NCBI GenBank assembly: GCA_016792825.1
Contig: JAEUMI010000030.1
Location: 1-39,584, forward strand
DNA from: Hyphomicrobiales bacterium
GTDB taxonomy: Bacteria > Pseudomonadota > Alphaproteobacteria > Rhizobiales > Aestuariivirgaceae
DNA: 39,584 bases
Reading direction: 5' to 3'
In this document: positions 25,769-34,978 of the stretch, in pieces
Layout of the letters: every line of letters begins with the position of its first letter
Numbering within the stretch: position 1 is the stretch's first letter
Notes under the pieces: model-generated
Seen by the model: only the letters and a program-made list of their open reading frames with translations
Told to the model about the DNA's origin: nothing
The model's database searches: none
Made by a program: the position numbers and the translations under genes

Positions 25769-25893
25769 CCATTCATCAAGGTTAATGGCATCCTAATCCG
25801 GGCCAAATCGCCAGCATTTTCACTAATTTTTAGCCATTGGCTTTAAATTTGCATTGCAGGGAGGCAAGCGCAATCAAGTGCAGAGTTGGGACA

Positions 25894-27327
25894 ATGGCGG
25901 CGGCAACAAGGACAGTGGCAAGATATGTTGACGGCGAAGTCGTTCAACGCCTGCTGAAGGCTCTGGATTTTACCTTCTTCCTTGCCACTACCACGATCTA
26001 CACGACGAGTTTCGGAGACTGGTACGACACCCCAAACGGCATCTCAATCATTGCCTTTTTCGCCCTGGCCCTGACGTTTCTCTGCCTGCTGCTGCTACGC
26101 GATCTCGGGCTTTACAAGGTGTCGGCCCTGGTCAACGGCACCTGGACCTTTGCGAAATCGGCGGCGGCTCTCACCATCGCCGGTTGTGCCGCCTACAAGG
26201 GGCTCGACTACTTTCTCATTCCCGTGGAAGCGCGCCTGGCGGTCGACTGGGCGCTGGCCGTCACCGCCTATCTGGCCCTCAGCCGCCTGCTGGCACAGGC
26301 CTGGGCCCGGCCCATTGCGAGCCAGGGACGGTTTCGCAAGCGCATCGCCATTGTGGGCGGCGGACGGGTCGCCGACGATGCCCTGCATTCCCTTCAGGCT
26401 TCACGCGACTTGGAGATTGAAGTCATCGGCCTGTTTGACGACCGCGATGTGGTTCGCAGCTCAGCGCCGCTTAATGCCCACAAGAAGATGGGAACAATCA
26501 CCGACCTTGCAAACTATGCCCGAAACAACCGGGTCGATCTGATCATCGTGGCCATTCCGCTTTCGGCGGAAGCGCGCCTTCTCCACATCCTGAAACGGCT
26601 GTGGGAATTGCCCGTCGATATCCGAATCAGTGGTAAAGCCTCGGATCTCAAATTCAGTTCCAAGGCCTATACCTACATCGGCCGCCTGCCGCTGCTTTCG
26701 GTATTCGACCGGCCGCTGATGGGCTGGGCACTGTTCCTCAAAACAATGTTTGACCGCGTCATCGCAAGCGCTGCCATTGTCGTGCTGGCGCCGGTGATGC
26801 TTGCTGTGGCCGCGGCAATCCGGCTGGAAAGCACGGGGCCGATTCTGTTCAAGCAGAAGCGCTACGGCTTCAACAATGAACTGATCGAAGTTTTCAAATT
26901 CCGCTCCATGTATGCGAACCGCTGCGACGCCAACGCGGCAACACTGGTGAGCAAGGGCGACCCTCGTGTCACGCGTGTGGGGCGCTTCATCCGCAAGACT
27001 TCCCTTGACGAATTGCCACAATTATTCAACGTGTTAACCGGCCAGCTGTCACTTGTGGGCCCACGCCCGCATGCCACCCAGGCCAAGGCGGATAACACGC
27101 TTTACGAGCAGGTCGTCGATGGCTATTTCGCCCGCCACCGGGTGCGTCCCGGAATCACCGGCTGGGCGCAAGTGAACGGCTGGCGCGGCGAGACCGATAC
27201 GCGCGAGAAAATCGAACAGCGGGTAAAATATGACCTGGATTACATCGACCACTGGTCCCTGATGTTTGACGTGGCGATCCTGCTGCGCACGCCTTTCGCG
27301 CTTTTCAAAAATGAAAACGCCTACTGA
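25894..27327 (+). CDS. Exopolysaccharide polyprenyl-phosphate glycosylphosphotransferase (WcaJ/ExoY-like)
   Basis: About 477 residues from ATG 25894; a TTG 57 bases upstream is possible but poorly placed. The N-terminal half has four to five membrane segments, then a cytosolic Rossmann-like domain ([15 protein letters not shown]...IGLFDDRD). The C-terminal catalytic bac_transf domain starts at about 300 with a membrane segment and continues [42 protein letters not shown] and [12 protein letters not shown]. It transfers a hexose-1-phosphate, commonly glucose or galactose, to undecaprenyl phosphate to start polysaccharide repeat-unit assembly. No other polysaccharide genes are nearby. Confidence 0.92.
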   Translation: MAAATRTVARYVDGEVVQRLLKALDFTFFLATTTIYTTSFGDWYDTPNGISIIAFFALALTFLCLLLLRDLGLYKVSALVNGTWTFAKSAAALTIAGCAAYKGLDYFLIPVEARLAVDWALAVTAYLALSRLLAQAWARPIASQGRFRKRIAIVGGGRVADDALHSLQASRDLEIEVIGLFDDRDVVRSSAPLNAHKKMGTITDLANYARNNRVDLIIVAIPLSAEARLLHILKRLWELPVDIRISGKASDLKFSSKAYTYIGRLPLLSVFDRPLMGWALFLKTMFDRVIASAAIVVLAPVMLAVAAAIRLESTGPILFKQKRYGFNNELIEVFKFRSMYANRCDANAATLVSKGDPRVTRVGRFIRKTSLDELPQLFNVLTGQLSLVGPRPHATQAKADNTLYEQVVDGYFARHRVRPGITGWAQVNGWRGETDTREKIEQRVKYDLDYIDHWSLMFDVAILLRTPFALFKNENAY

Positions 27328-27373
27328 AGATTCTTCCGATCTTCGCCACAGGCCGCGGCGCGGTTATCAGACT

Positions 27374-27402
27374 TTGAGTTGACGTTCGAAATCTGTTATA
27401 TT
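27374..27402 (+). promoter_or_regulatory. Sigma-70-like promoter of the small Gly-rich protein gene
   Basis: TTGAGT (27374-27379), 17-base spacer, TATATT (27397-27402): one of the best promoter matches in the window. Transcription would begin near 27409 and open with the CACTGGC-AGCAA-GCCAGTG hairpin at 27407-27425, leaving a leader of about 40 bases before the ATG. Confidence 0.6.
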
Positions 27403-27449
27403 TGCGCACTGGCAGCAAGCCAGTGATCGTCCACAAAAGGGGAACCAAA

Positions 27450-27755
27450 ATGGACATTACTTCGCTTCTTATCCAACTCATCATCGGTGCCGTCGGCGGC
27501 AACGCGGCGGGCAAGGCAGTGCCTGACAAGAGTCTCGGTACTCTGGGTAACACAATTGCGGGTGCCATTGGTGGATTGGGCGGCGGCCAACTTCTTGATA
27601 TGATACTTGGTGGCGGCGCGATGGCGACTGATGCGGCAGCGGCAAGCGGCCTGGACATTGGCGCGGTCATCCAGGATGTGGCGGGCGGCGGCATCGGCGG
27701 TGCCGTGCTGACGATTGTGGTGGCCCTCATCAAGGGCGCGATGAACAAGGGTTAA
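27450..27755 (+). CDS. Small glycine-rich hydrophobic protein, unknown function
   Basis: 101 residues from ATG 27450, preceded by AAGGGGAA. The sequence is dominated by Gly, Ala, Ile and Leu in two hydrophobic stretches (about 6-17 and 79-95), with a central Gly-rich part (GNTIAGAIGGLGGGQLLDMILGGG). Charged residues are few. Similar small proteins occur as hypotheticals in alphaproteobacteria, but I know of no established function. It might be a membrane or envelope-associated protein. It has its own promoter (27374-27402) and intrinsic terminator (27777-27808), so it is a monocistronic and probably well-expressed gene. Confidence 0.75.
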   Translation: MDITSLLIQLIIGAVGGNAAGKAVPDKSLGTLGNTIAGAIGGLGGGQLLDMILGGGAMATDAAAASGLDIGAVIQDVAGGGIGGAVLTIVVALIKGAMNKG

Positions 27756-27776
27756 GCTTCGCTGCAGAAATTTCAG

Positions 27777-27808
27777 ACGGGCGCCGGGGAACAGCGCCCG
27801 TTTCATTT
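27777..27808 (+). terminator. Intrinsic terminator of the small Gly-rich protein gene
   Basis: ACGGGCGC (27777-27784) pairs perfectly with GCGCCCGT (27794-27801) around a 9-base loop, followed by TTTCATTTT. It lies 21 bases after the stop codon. The convergent zinc peptidase gene ends 17 bases further on and could share the stem. Confidence 0.8.
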
Positions 27809-27824
27809 TGTCATGCATGAATGG

Positions 27825-28808
27825 TCAGAGTTGGTCCGTTGCGAAGGTATCGCACTGGCCCAGGTCTGTTGCCTGGAAGCCGGTCTTGAACCAGCGCACC
27901 CGCTGCTCAGATGTGCCATGGGTGAATGAGTCGGGAACCGCGTAGCCCTGGCTCTTCTTCTGCAAGCGGTCGTCGCCGATGGCGTTCGCAGCATTGAGCG
28001 CTTCCTCAATATCACCATCTTCGAAAACATTTGATTCCTTGGCCCAGATGCCGGCAAAGCAATCAGCCTGGAGCTCCATGCGCACGGAAAGGACGTTGCC
28101 CTCCTCCGCCGACGCCCTCATACGGGCCTGGGTTACCTTGTCGGCTATGCCAAAGATATTCTGCAGGTGATGGCCCACCTCATGGGCGATCACATAGCCC
28201 TGCGCCGCATCGCCGTCGGCGCCCAGCTTGTTCTTCATGTCCTGGTAGAAGGCCAGGTCGATATAGACCTTGCTGTCACGCGGACAGTAAAACGGTCCCA
28301 TCTGCGACTGCGCACTGCCGCAAGCCGATTGAACGAAGCCAGTAAAGAGCACGAGTGTCGGCTTCTGGTAGGTCTGGCCCATCTGCCGGAAGACGCTGTC
28401 CCAAACGCGTTCTGTTGAACCGAGGACACGCGCGACGAAATCCTTGCCGGCGTCGCCGGTCACATCGGCTCCGGTTGTCGTGGCGCCGCCTTGAACATCG
28501 CCGCCAGCCACATCGGTGTTGCCGCTAGGGATGGTCATCTCGGTGCTGGTGCCACCGCCCGGCACCTGTATGCCGCCGCCATTGAGAACCTGAAGCAAAT
28601 CAATTCCAAAGATAAACTTGACGGCAAAATACACGATAACCAGCATGACAAGCGTTGAAATGCTGAAGCCGCCGCGTCCGCCGCCCATGGGAATGTTGAC
28701 TCCCCGGCCGCTGCCGCCACGGGGGAAGCCGAAGCCGCGGCCCATGCCACCACCCTGCCCGCGGCGGTCTTCAACATTTTCGCTGGGCTTTTCATTGTCG
28801 AGGCGCAT
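27825..28808 (-). CDS. YpfJ-family neutral zinc metallopeptidase
   Basis: 327 residues of the family annotated as putative neutral zinc metallopeptidase. A Gly/Arg-rich N-terminus (about 17-48) precedes one membrane segment (about 50-70). A Gly/Thr-rich linker follows, then the peptidase domain with FCP-like GPFYCPRDSKVYIDL and the zinc motif HEVGHH at 209-214. The family role is poorly known. Topology with a single N-terminal anchor suggests a periplasmic catalytic domain. It converges on the Gly-rich protein gene and lies 20 bases after the end of the co-directional ketopantoate-reductase-like gene. Confidence 0.88.
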   Translation of the reverse strand: MRLDNEKPSENVEDRRGQGGGMGRGFGFPRGGSGRGVNIPMGGGRGGFSISTLVMLVIVYFAVKFIFGIDLLQVLNGGGIQVPGGGTSTEMTIPSGNTDVAGGDVQGGATTTGADVTGDAGKDFVARVLGSTERVWDSVFRQMGQTYQKPTLVLFTGFVQSACGSAQSQMGPFYCPRDSKVYIDLAFYQDMKNKLGADGDAAQGYVIAHEVGHHLQNIFGIADKVTQARMRASAEEGNVLSVRMELQADCFAGIWAKESNVFEDGDIEEALNAANAIGDDRLQKKSQGYAVPDSFTHGTSEQRVRWFKTGFQATDLGQCDTFATDQL

Positions 28809-28828
28809 GGGTTTTTCTCCGGTGGGTT

Positions 28829-29800
28829 CTATCTGGTTTTGCTGCGGAACCTGGTGAGGTCATATACCAAGTTGAGGCTGGGTGTAGCAATTCCAACCAT
28901 CTGTGCCAATTCTATGACAACGCCGAGCAGTGAATCGAGTTCCGTGGGCCTTCCGGCTTCGACGTCCTGCAACATTGAAGTGCGGTGGTTGCCGACTTTT
29001 TCCGCCATGGAAATGCGCTCGTCGACATCTACCGTGAATTTTACGCCGAGAGCTTCGCCGACAAGGCGCGCTTCCTGCATCATATCGCGGATGACCTTCC
29101 GCGTGCCCGGATCGGTGGCAAGCTGGAGGAGCGTTCCCTGGGTCAGGACACTGACCGGATTGAAACTCAGGTTGCCCCAGAGCTTCAGCCAGATCTCATC
29201 GCGCAGGTTGCCGCGCACCGGGCTTTTCAATCCGGCGCTCATCAGCAGCTTGCTGAGCAGCATGGCGCGCGGGGTCTTTTCTCCCGAAGGTTCGGCAATC
29301 GGCAGACGGTCACCATAGGCGTGGACGATAATGCCAGGGGCTTCCATTTCGGCGGCCTGCCACACGACGCTGCCAAGGGCGCGCTCTGGCCCCAGCCGCT
29401 CCCAGATCTTTCCACCGGGATCAACGCTTTCAATGCGCCGCCCTTCATAGGGGCCGCCGTGCTTGTAGAAATACCACCAGGGCAAGCCATTCTGGGCAAA
29501 GAGAATGGCGGTGTTCTTGCCCAGCAAGGGCTGGAGCTGGTCCAGCACGCCGGTGAGCGCATGGGCCTTGACCCCGACAATGACATAGTCCTGCGGCCCC
29601 AGGGTTTTCGGATCAGATGATACTTTGGGATGCACGGTTATGGTTTCGCCACCCTGTTTCAGGATGAGGCCGTTGGCTTCCATGGCGGCAAGATGGGGGC
29701 CCCGGGCGACAAGCGAAACTTCGGCTTCGCCCTTGTGCGCCAGCCTTGCGCCGATATAGCCGCCAATGGCGCCAGCCCCGAAGACGCAGATACTTGTCAT
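28829..29800 (-). CDS. 2-dehydropantoate 2-reductase family oxidoreductase (PanE/ApbA)
   Basis: 323 residues. The NADPH-binding GAGAIGGYIG is at 8-17 and VGVKAH at 76-81 carries a conserved Lys; LRDEIWLKLWGNLSFNP (199-215) holds the second conserved Lys of the family. It would reduce ketopantoate to pantoate for CoA synthesis. Many ApbA-family members act on other 2-oxoacids, and this one is coupled by a four-base overlap (29797-29800) to an oxalate-CoA-ligase-like enzyme, so a role in organic-acid catabolism is at least as likely as pantothenate synthesis. I therefore give no symbol. Confidence 0.85.
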   Translation of the reverse strand: MTSICVFGAGAIGGYIGARLAHKGEAEVSLVARGPHLAAMEANGLILKQGGETITVHPKVSSDPKTLGPQDYVIVGVKAHALTGVLDQLQPLLGKNTAILFAQNGLPWWYFYKHGGPYEGRRIESVDPGGKIWERLGPERALGSVVWQAAEMEAPGIIVHAYGDRLPIAEPSGEKTPRAMLLSKLLMSAGLKSPVRGNLRDEIWLKLWGNLSFNPVSVLTQGTLLQLATDPGTRKVIRDMMQEARLVGEALGVKFTVDVDERISMAEKVGNHRTSMLQDVEAGRPTELDSLLGVVIELAQMVGIATPSLNLVYDLTRFRSKTR

Positions 29801-31299
29801 ACCAGGCCCAGTTTCTGCGCCAGGCCGATGCGCTGCAATTTGCCGGTGGCGCCTTTGGGAATTTCGCTCAGAAAATAAATTCGGTTGGGCACTTTGAAGG
29901 CTGCAAGCTTTTCATTCACGAAGTCGCGCAACTCCCGTTCGGTTGCCGTGACGCCCTCCTTCAGGACGACGACGGCGGCCACATCCTCGCCGAGCTTGTC
30001 ATGGGGAACCGCAAAGGCCAGGGCCTGCTGGACGGCAGGATGATCAATAAGCGCCTCGTCGATTTCGGCGGGAGAGATCTTTTCGCCGCCGCGATTGATG
30101 ATCTCCTTCAGGCGGCCGGTGATCTTGAGGTAGCCATCCTCATCCATGTAGCCCTGGTCACCGGTATGAAACCAGCCATGGGCAAAGGCGGTTTCATTGG
30201 CCTCGGGATTGTTCTCATAGCCCTTGGTGACGTTTGGACCGCGGGTGACCACTTCGCCTTCCTTGCCGGCTTTGAGGAGTTTTCCGGCCGGCGACATGAT
30301 GGCGACCTTTGGCCCCGCCGCGCAGCCGACGAAGCCTGCCTTGCGCTTGTCGGGCGGCAACTGGTTGCTGGTCATCTGGTGGGCGTTTTCGGTCATGGCA
30401 TAGGCTTCAATGACCGGGCAGCCGAAGGCCGCCTCCAGTTGATTGAACACCGGCACCGGCAGGGAGGCGGAACTTGAGCGGATCAGCCGCAAGGGATGGG
30501 ACTTGATCACCACCACATTTCTTTCGGCGCGGGACAGGATGGCCTGGTGCATGGTTGGCACCGCCGTGTACCAGGTGGGCCTTGCCTCTTCCAGCCAGCC
30601 AAAGAATTTCAGGGCATTGAAGCCCGGGGTGCAGAACACCGAGCCGCCGCCGGAGAGCGATGCCAGCACCGCGGCAACAAGGCCGTGAATGTGAAACAGC
30701 GGCATGATGTTCAGGCAGCGGTCGGCGCCGATGAGGCGAAGGGTGCGGGCGATATTGTTGGCGGATGCAGTCAGGTTGCCCTGCGTCAGCGGCACGATTT
30801 TCGGCCGAGAAGTGGTGCCCGAGGTGTGCAGAACGAGCGCTGCTTCATCGGTGCCCAAAAAACCGCCATTGGGGGCTTCGCTCCGGATGAGCGGATGAAG
30901 GGTGAAGTCTCCGGCTATCTCATGGGGCTCGAGGTCAATGATTGCGATGCCGAGGCCGGCCGCGGCAGACACGGCGGGCGAGACACTGCCGCTATCCACG
31001 ATCAGCGCCTTGATGTTCAGATCTTCCATATAGTAGCGGAATTCGTCTTCGCGGAAGGCAGGGTTGAGCGGAGCCGTGATGCAGCAGGCTGAAACAGCCA
31101 GAAAGGCCGTGGCCATCAACGGTCCATTGGGCAGGACAATGGCCACCTTGTCGGTGCGGCCAAGCCCCGCTCCGTTAAGGCTCTTAACGGTCTTGCCGAT
31201 GAGCCCGGCCAAGGCCTCATAAGTCATGGGGGGGCGGTCCGGAGCGGCAATTGCAATGGCTGCGGGCTCAGCCCGGGTGATGAAATCGAATATGGTCAT
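29797..31299 (-). CDS. AMP-forming acyl-CoA synthetase, oxalate-CoA ligase-like (AAE3/Pcs60 type)
   Basis: 500 residues from ATG 31299, with GAGAGGGG just upstream; an upstream start would extend into the nadE promoter region. ANL superfamily motifs: LHTSGTTSRPKIVPLT (P-loop), TWYTAVPTMHQ, EAYAMTENAHQM, the adenylate-binding GWFHTGDQGY, and the C-terminal catalytic lysine in GATGKLQR. The SGTTSRPK variant and the EAYAMTE segment closely resemble plant and yeast oxalyl-CoA synthetases. It would activate oxalate or a similar short acid with ATP and CoA. Coupled to the PanE-like gene downstream. No oxalyl-CoA decarboxylase or formyl-CoA transferase is in the window. Confidence 0.85.
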   Translation of the reverse strand: MTIFDFITRAEPAAIAIAAPDRPPMTYEALAGLIGKTVKSLNGAGLGRTDKVAIVLPNGPLMATAFLAVSACCITAPLNPAFREDEFRYYMEDLNIKALIVDSGSVSPAVSAAAGLGIAIIDLEPHEIAGDFTLHPLIRSEAPNGGFLGTDEAALVLHTSGTTSRPKIVPLTQGNLTASANNIARTLRLIGADRCLNIMPLFHIHGLVAAVLASLSGGGSVFCTPGFNALKFFGWLEEARPTWYTAVPTMHQAILSRAERNVVVIKSHPLRLIRSSSASLPVPVFNQLEAAFGCPVIEAYAMTENAHQMTSNQLPPDKRKAGFVGCAAGPKVAIMSPAGKLLKAGKEGEVVTRGPNVTKGYENNPEANETAFAHGWFHTGDQGYMDEDGYLKITGRLKEIINRGGEKISPAEIDEALIDHPAVQQALAFAVPHDKLGEDVAAVVVLKEGVTATERELRDFVNEKLAAFKVPNRIYFLSEIPKGATGKLQRIGLAQKLGLV

Positions 31300-31344
31300 G
31301 CCCCTCTCTTGGTGGGTTTTCTGAAAACCGTCAACCGCCAGCAA

Positions 31345-31373
31345 TTGAAGACAGGGGTTCTATCCGCTATGAG
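31345..31373 (+). promoter_or_regulatory. Candidate nadE promoter
   Basis: TTGAAG (31345-31350), 17-base spacer, TATGAG (31368-31373). Initiation about seven bases downstream would coincide with the nadE ATG at 31380, giving a nearly leaderless message. GAGG five bases before the ATG would serve as ribosome site if transcription begins further upstream. Confidence 0.35.
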
Positions 31374-31379
31374 GCGGAC

Positions 31380-33005
31380 ATGACCGATAGACTCGTCATT
31401 GCACTGGCCCAGTTGAACCCGACGCTGGGTGCCATTCAGACCAATATGGCCAAGGCCAGGGCTGCCTGCCTGGACGCGGCAGGGGCTGACCTCGTGCTGT
31501 TTCCGGAGCTGTTCATCTGCGGCTATCCGCCGGAAGACCTGGTTTTGCGCCCGAGTTTCGTGGCCCAGTGCAAGGCGGCGCTCGAGGAACTAGCGAAAGA
31601 TACCAAGACCGGCCCGGCGATACTCGTGGGCACACCATGGGCCGAGGGCGGCAAACTTTATAATGCCGTGGCACTTTTGAGCGGCGGCAAGATCGAGACC
31701 CTCCGCTTCAAGTTTGATCTGCCCAATTACGGCGTGTTTGACGAAAAGCGGGTTTTTCAGGCGGGCCCTGCCCCCGGCCCCATTTCCTTCAAGGGGGTGC
31801 GGATCGGAGTTCCCATCTGCGAGGATATCTGGACCGACGAAACCTGCGAGACGCTGGCGGAAACCGGGGCTGAAATCCTGCTGGTTCCCAATGGTTCGCC
31901 GTTCGAAGGCAACAAGGATGATGTGCGGCTCAATCTGGTGGTGGCGCGGGTCACCGAGACGGGCCTGCCGATGGCTTACCTCAATCAGGTGTGCGGGCAG
32001 GATGAACTGGTGTTTGACGGCGCCTCATTCGTTCTGAATGCGGACCGATCATTGGCGGTGCAGATGCCAATGTTCGAGGAGGACGTCACGCTGACGGAAT
32101 GGACGCGCGGGGCGGATGGCTGGCGGGTGACACCGGGGGCCATCATCAAGCTTCCGGAGGGCGAGGAAGAAACCTGGAAGGCCTGCGTGCTGGGCCTCAA
32201 GGATTATGTTGAGAAAAACCGCTTTCCCGGCGTGGTGCTGGGCCTTTCCGGCGGCATCGACTCGGCGGTGGTTGCCGCCGTGGCGGTTGACGCGCTGGGC
32301 AAGGAGCGGGTGCATTGCGTGATGCTGCCCTATGCCTACACGAGCAAGGACAGTTTGGTTGATGCGGAGGCCTGCGCCAAGCTTCTGGGCGTGCGCTATG
32401 ATGTAGTGCCCATCAAGGAACCGGTTGAAGGATTTCTCTCGACGCTGAAGCCGATGTTCGAGGGCAAGAGTATCGATGTGACGGAAGAGAATATCCAGTC
32501 ACGGGCGCGCGGCGTCATTCTCATGGCGATCTCCAACAAGTTCGGCTCCATGGTTCTGACCACGGGCAACAAGTCGGAAATGTCGGTGGGCTACGCCACG
32601 CTTTATGGTGACATGAACGGCGGCTTCAATCCGATCAAGGATGTCTATAAGACGCAGGTGTTCCGGCTGGCGAAGTGGCGCAACACGAAAGGGTTTGTGA
32701 TCCCCGAACGCATCATCACAAAGCCGCCCACGGCGGAGCTGCGCGAGAACCAGACAGATCAGGACACGCTGCCACCCTACGAGGTGCTCGACGGTATTCT
32801 GCAGGGCCTGGTGGAAGAAGAATTGCCGATTGCGGCCATCGTCAAGCGCGGCCATGACGAGGCGCTGGTGAAGCGCATCCAGCACATGCTCTATATCGCT
32901 GAATACAAGCGGCGGCAGGCAGCACCCGGCGTCAAGATCACCCGGCGCAATTTCGGCCGCGACCGACGTTATCCGATCACCAATGCCTTCCGGGACAAAG
33001 CGTAA
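31380..33005 (+). CDS. nadE: Glutamine-dependent NAD+ synthetase
   Basis: 541 residues with two domains. The N-terminal glutaminase of the nitrilase fold has triad Glu43 (LFPELFICGYPPED), Lys111 (KFDLPNYGVFDE) and Cys147 (PICEDIW). The C-terminal synthetase carries the PP-loop LGLSGGIDSAVVAA near 285-298 and TTGNKSEMSVGYATLYGD. It amidates nicotinate adenine dinucleotide in the last step of NAD synthesis. The following gltX starts directly after the TAA, so the two are co-transcribed. Divergent from the acyl-CoA synthetase gene. Confidence 0.97.
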   Translation: MTDRLVIALAQLNPTLGAIQTNMAKARAACLDAAGADLVLFPELFICGYPPEDLVLRPSFVAQCKAALEELAKDTKTGPAILVGTPWAEGGKLYNAVALLSGGKIETLRFKFDLPNYGVFDEKRVFQAGPAPGPISFKGVRIGVPICEDIWTDETCETLAETGAEILLVPNGSPFEGNKDDVRLNLVVARVTETGLPMAYLNQVCGQDELVFDGASFVLNADRSLAVQMPMFEEDVTLTEWTRGADGWRVTPGAIIKLPEGEEETWKACVLGLKDYVEKNRFPGVVLGLSGGIDSAVVAAVAVDALGKERVHCVMLPYAYTSKDSLVDAEACAKLLGVRYDVVPIKEPVEGFLSTLKPMFEGKSIDVTEENIQSRARGVILMAISNKFGSMVLTTGNKSEMSVGYATLYGDMNGGFNPIKDVYKTQVFRLAKWRNTKGFVIPERIITKPPTAELRENQTDQDTLPPYEVLDGILQGLVEEELPIAAIVKRGHDEALVKRIQHMLYIAEYKRRQAAPGVKITRRNFGRDRRYPITNAFRDKA

Positions 33006-34322
33006 ATGGCAATTCTCCGCTTTGCCCCTTCGCCCACGGGCCGCATTCACATCGGCAATGCGCGCACCGCCATTCTGAACTGGCTGATGGCGCAGAAAAC
33101 CGGCGGACAGTTCATCCTGCGCTATGATGATACGGATGTGGCGCGTTCGAAGACTGAACATGCGGAGGCCATCGCCGCCGACTTGGACTGGCTGGGCATC
33201 AAGCCGGCTCGGGTTGAATACCAGTCCAAAAGATTCGACAAATATCATGCGGCGGCGGAAAAGCTGCGGGCCTCCGGCCATCTCTATGCCTGCTATGAGT
33301 CGGCTGACGAGTTGGACCGCAGGCGCAAGCGGCAACTGGCCCGGCATCAGCCGCCGATCTATGACCGCGCGGCGCTCAGGCTGACCGCCGGCGACCGCGC
33401 CATGCTGGAAGCAGAGGGACGCAAGCCCCATTGGCGCTTCAAACTTGATCACGCCACGGTTGAATGGACTGATCTTATCCGGGGGTCGCAGCATATTGAT
33501 ACGGCGACCCTGTCGGATCCGGTGCTGATCCGCGAGGACGGCAGCTATCTCTATACGCTGCCGTCGGTCGTCGATGATATCGAGTTCGGCATCACCCATG
33601 TGATCCGCGGTGAAGACCATGTGGTGAATGCGGCGGTGCAGATCGAAATCACAAGGGCGCTGGGCGGGACTATTCCGGCTTACGCGCATCACAGCCTTCT
33701 CATCGGTTCCGACGGCGCTGGACTTTCGAAACGCCTGGGGTCGCTGTCGATCGGCGCCATGCGGGAGAACGGCCTCGAGGCCATGGCGGTGGTCAGCATT
33801 GCGGCACTGCTTGGAACCTCTGATTCCATTCACCCGTGCGCAGACTACACGGAACTGGTGGAGGGCTTCGATCTCGCCAAGCTGTCGCGCGCCCCTGCCC
33901 GCTTCGATGAGGCGGAACTCAATCACCTCAATGCCAAGCTCCTGCACATGCTGCCATGGAATGCCGTTAGAAACAGGCTGGGTTATGGCAGGGAGGCTTT
34001 CTGGCTGGCGGTGCGCGGGAATCTTGAAAAACTCTCGGATGCAAGAGCCTGGCATGAGATCATCACTGGCAAGATCACGCCGGTGATAGCCGCCGAAGAT
34101 CGGAGTTTTGTGAGTGACGCTGCCACGTCGCTCCCCGCCGAACCCTGGGATTCCACCACCTGGAAAACCTGGACTGATGCCGTGAAGCTTGCGAGCGGCC
34201 GCAAGGGCAAGCAGCTTTTCATGCCGCTGCGCCTGGCGCTGACCGGTCTCGACCACGGCCCTGAACTGGCAGCACTTCTGCCCCTGATCGGCCGCCAGAA
34301 GGCTATGGACCGCCTCGCCTAA
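33006..34322 (+). CDS. gltX: Glutamyl-tRNA synthetase (short GltX paralogue)
   Basis: 438 residues, class I synthetase. [21 protein letters not shown] at the start carries the HIGH-type motif (HIGN, 15-18), and the KMSKS equivalent is LSKRLGS at 240-246. Alphaproteobacteria usually have two GluRS genes, one of them short and specialised; in this group tRNA-Gln is charged with Glu and then amidated by GatCAB. The length fits one of these paralogues, and a second gltX is expected elsewhere in the genome. Which tRNA it serves cannot be read here. ATG directly follows the nadE stop. Confidence 0.93.
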   Translation: MAILRFAPSPTGRIHIGNARTAILNWLMAQKTGGQFILRYDDTDVARSKTEHAEAIAADLDWLGIKPARVEYQSKRFDKYHAAAEKLRASGHLYACYESADELDRRRKRQLARHQPPIYDRAALRLTAGDRAMLEAEGRKPHWRFKLDHATVEWTDLIRGSQHIDTATLSDPVLIREDGSYLYTLPSVVDDIEFGITHVIRGEDHVVNAAVQIEITRALGGTIPAYAHHSLLIGSDGAGLSKRLGSLSIGAMRENGLEAMAVVSIAALLGTSDSIHPCADYTELVEGFDLAKLSRAPARFDEAELNHLNAKLLHMLPWNAVRNRLGYGREAFWLAVRGNLEKLSDARAWHEIITGKITPVIAAEDRSFVSDAATSLPAEPWDSTTWKTWTDAVKLASGRKGKQLFMPLRLALTGLDHGPELAALLPLIGRQKAMDRLA

Positions 34323-34341
34323 CTGCGCGATAGTGGCGGGC

Positions 34342-34977
34342 ATGATCCTTGTTGGACAGTATGACTCGCCGTTTGTGCGTCGCGTTGCGGTTACGCTGCA
34401 CCACTATCATATGCCGTTTGAGCGCAATACGCTTTCGGTGTTTTCCCAAGCCAAGAAAATGCAGAAGATCAATCCGCTGATCCGCATTCCCTCGCTTGAA
34501 CTGGCAACCGGTGAAATCCTCATCGACTCCTGGGCCATCATTGACTACCTCGACGAGGTGGCGGGACCGGCGCGCGCCCTGACGCCGAGCCATGGCCCCG
34601 AGCGCCGCAAGGTTCTGCAGGCCGTGGCGCTGGCGGCGGGGACCATCGAAAAGGCCGGCGCAATTGTCTATGAACGCCACTTCCATCCCGGCAAGATGCT
34701 GAGCCATGAGTGGGAGGAGCGCTGCCTTGACCAGCTTCAGGCGGGGCTCACGCAACTGGAAAAAAACTGCGGAACGCCATGGTATTCCGACCTGCACATG
34801 AGCCAGGCGGACGTCACCATCGGCTGCCTGATTGGCTATGTGAAGCTGCGGGTGCCGGAAGCCTTTCCGGCCAACAAGTTTCCAAAGCTTCATGCCCTGT
34901 CGCTCCATTGCGAAATGCGCGAAGAATTCGTGAAGTCGCGCATCTCCGCCGATGAAGTCATGCCGGCGAGAAAATAG
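34342..34977 (+). CDS. Glutathione S-transferase-like protein
   Basis: About 211 residues from ATG 34342 (an in-frame GTG at 34333 is possible). The N-terminal thioredoxin-like domain opens ILVGQYDSPFVRRVAVTLHHY, with the ser/thr-type GST active-site region at YDSPF; RIPSLEL has the cis-Pro and IDSWAIIDYLDE the glutathione gamma-Glu-binding Asp/Ser position. An all-helical C-terminal domain follows. Substrate unknown. It follows gltX by 19 bases and precedes the DUF924 gene by one base, probably in the nadE-gltX transcription unit. Confidence 0.82.
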   Translation: MILVGQYDSPFVRRVAVTLHHYHMPFERNTLSVFSQAKKMQKINPLIRIPSLELATGEILIDSWAIIDYLDEVAGPARALTPSHGPERRKVLQAVALAAGTIEKAGAIVYERHFHPGKMLSHEWEERCLDQLQAGLTQLEKNCGTPWYSDLHMSQADVTIGCLIGYVKLRVPEAFPANKFPKLHALSLHCEMREEFVKSRISADEVMPARK

Positions 34978-34978
34978 C

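Noticed and set aside
32499..34343. 614-codon minus-strand open frame across nadE and gltX
   Set aside because: Shadow of two well-supported genes; no recognisable domain.
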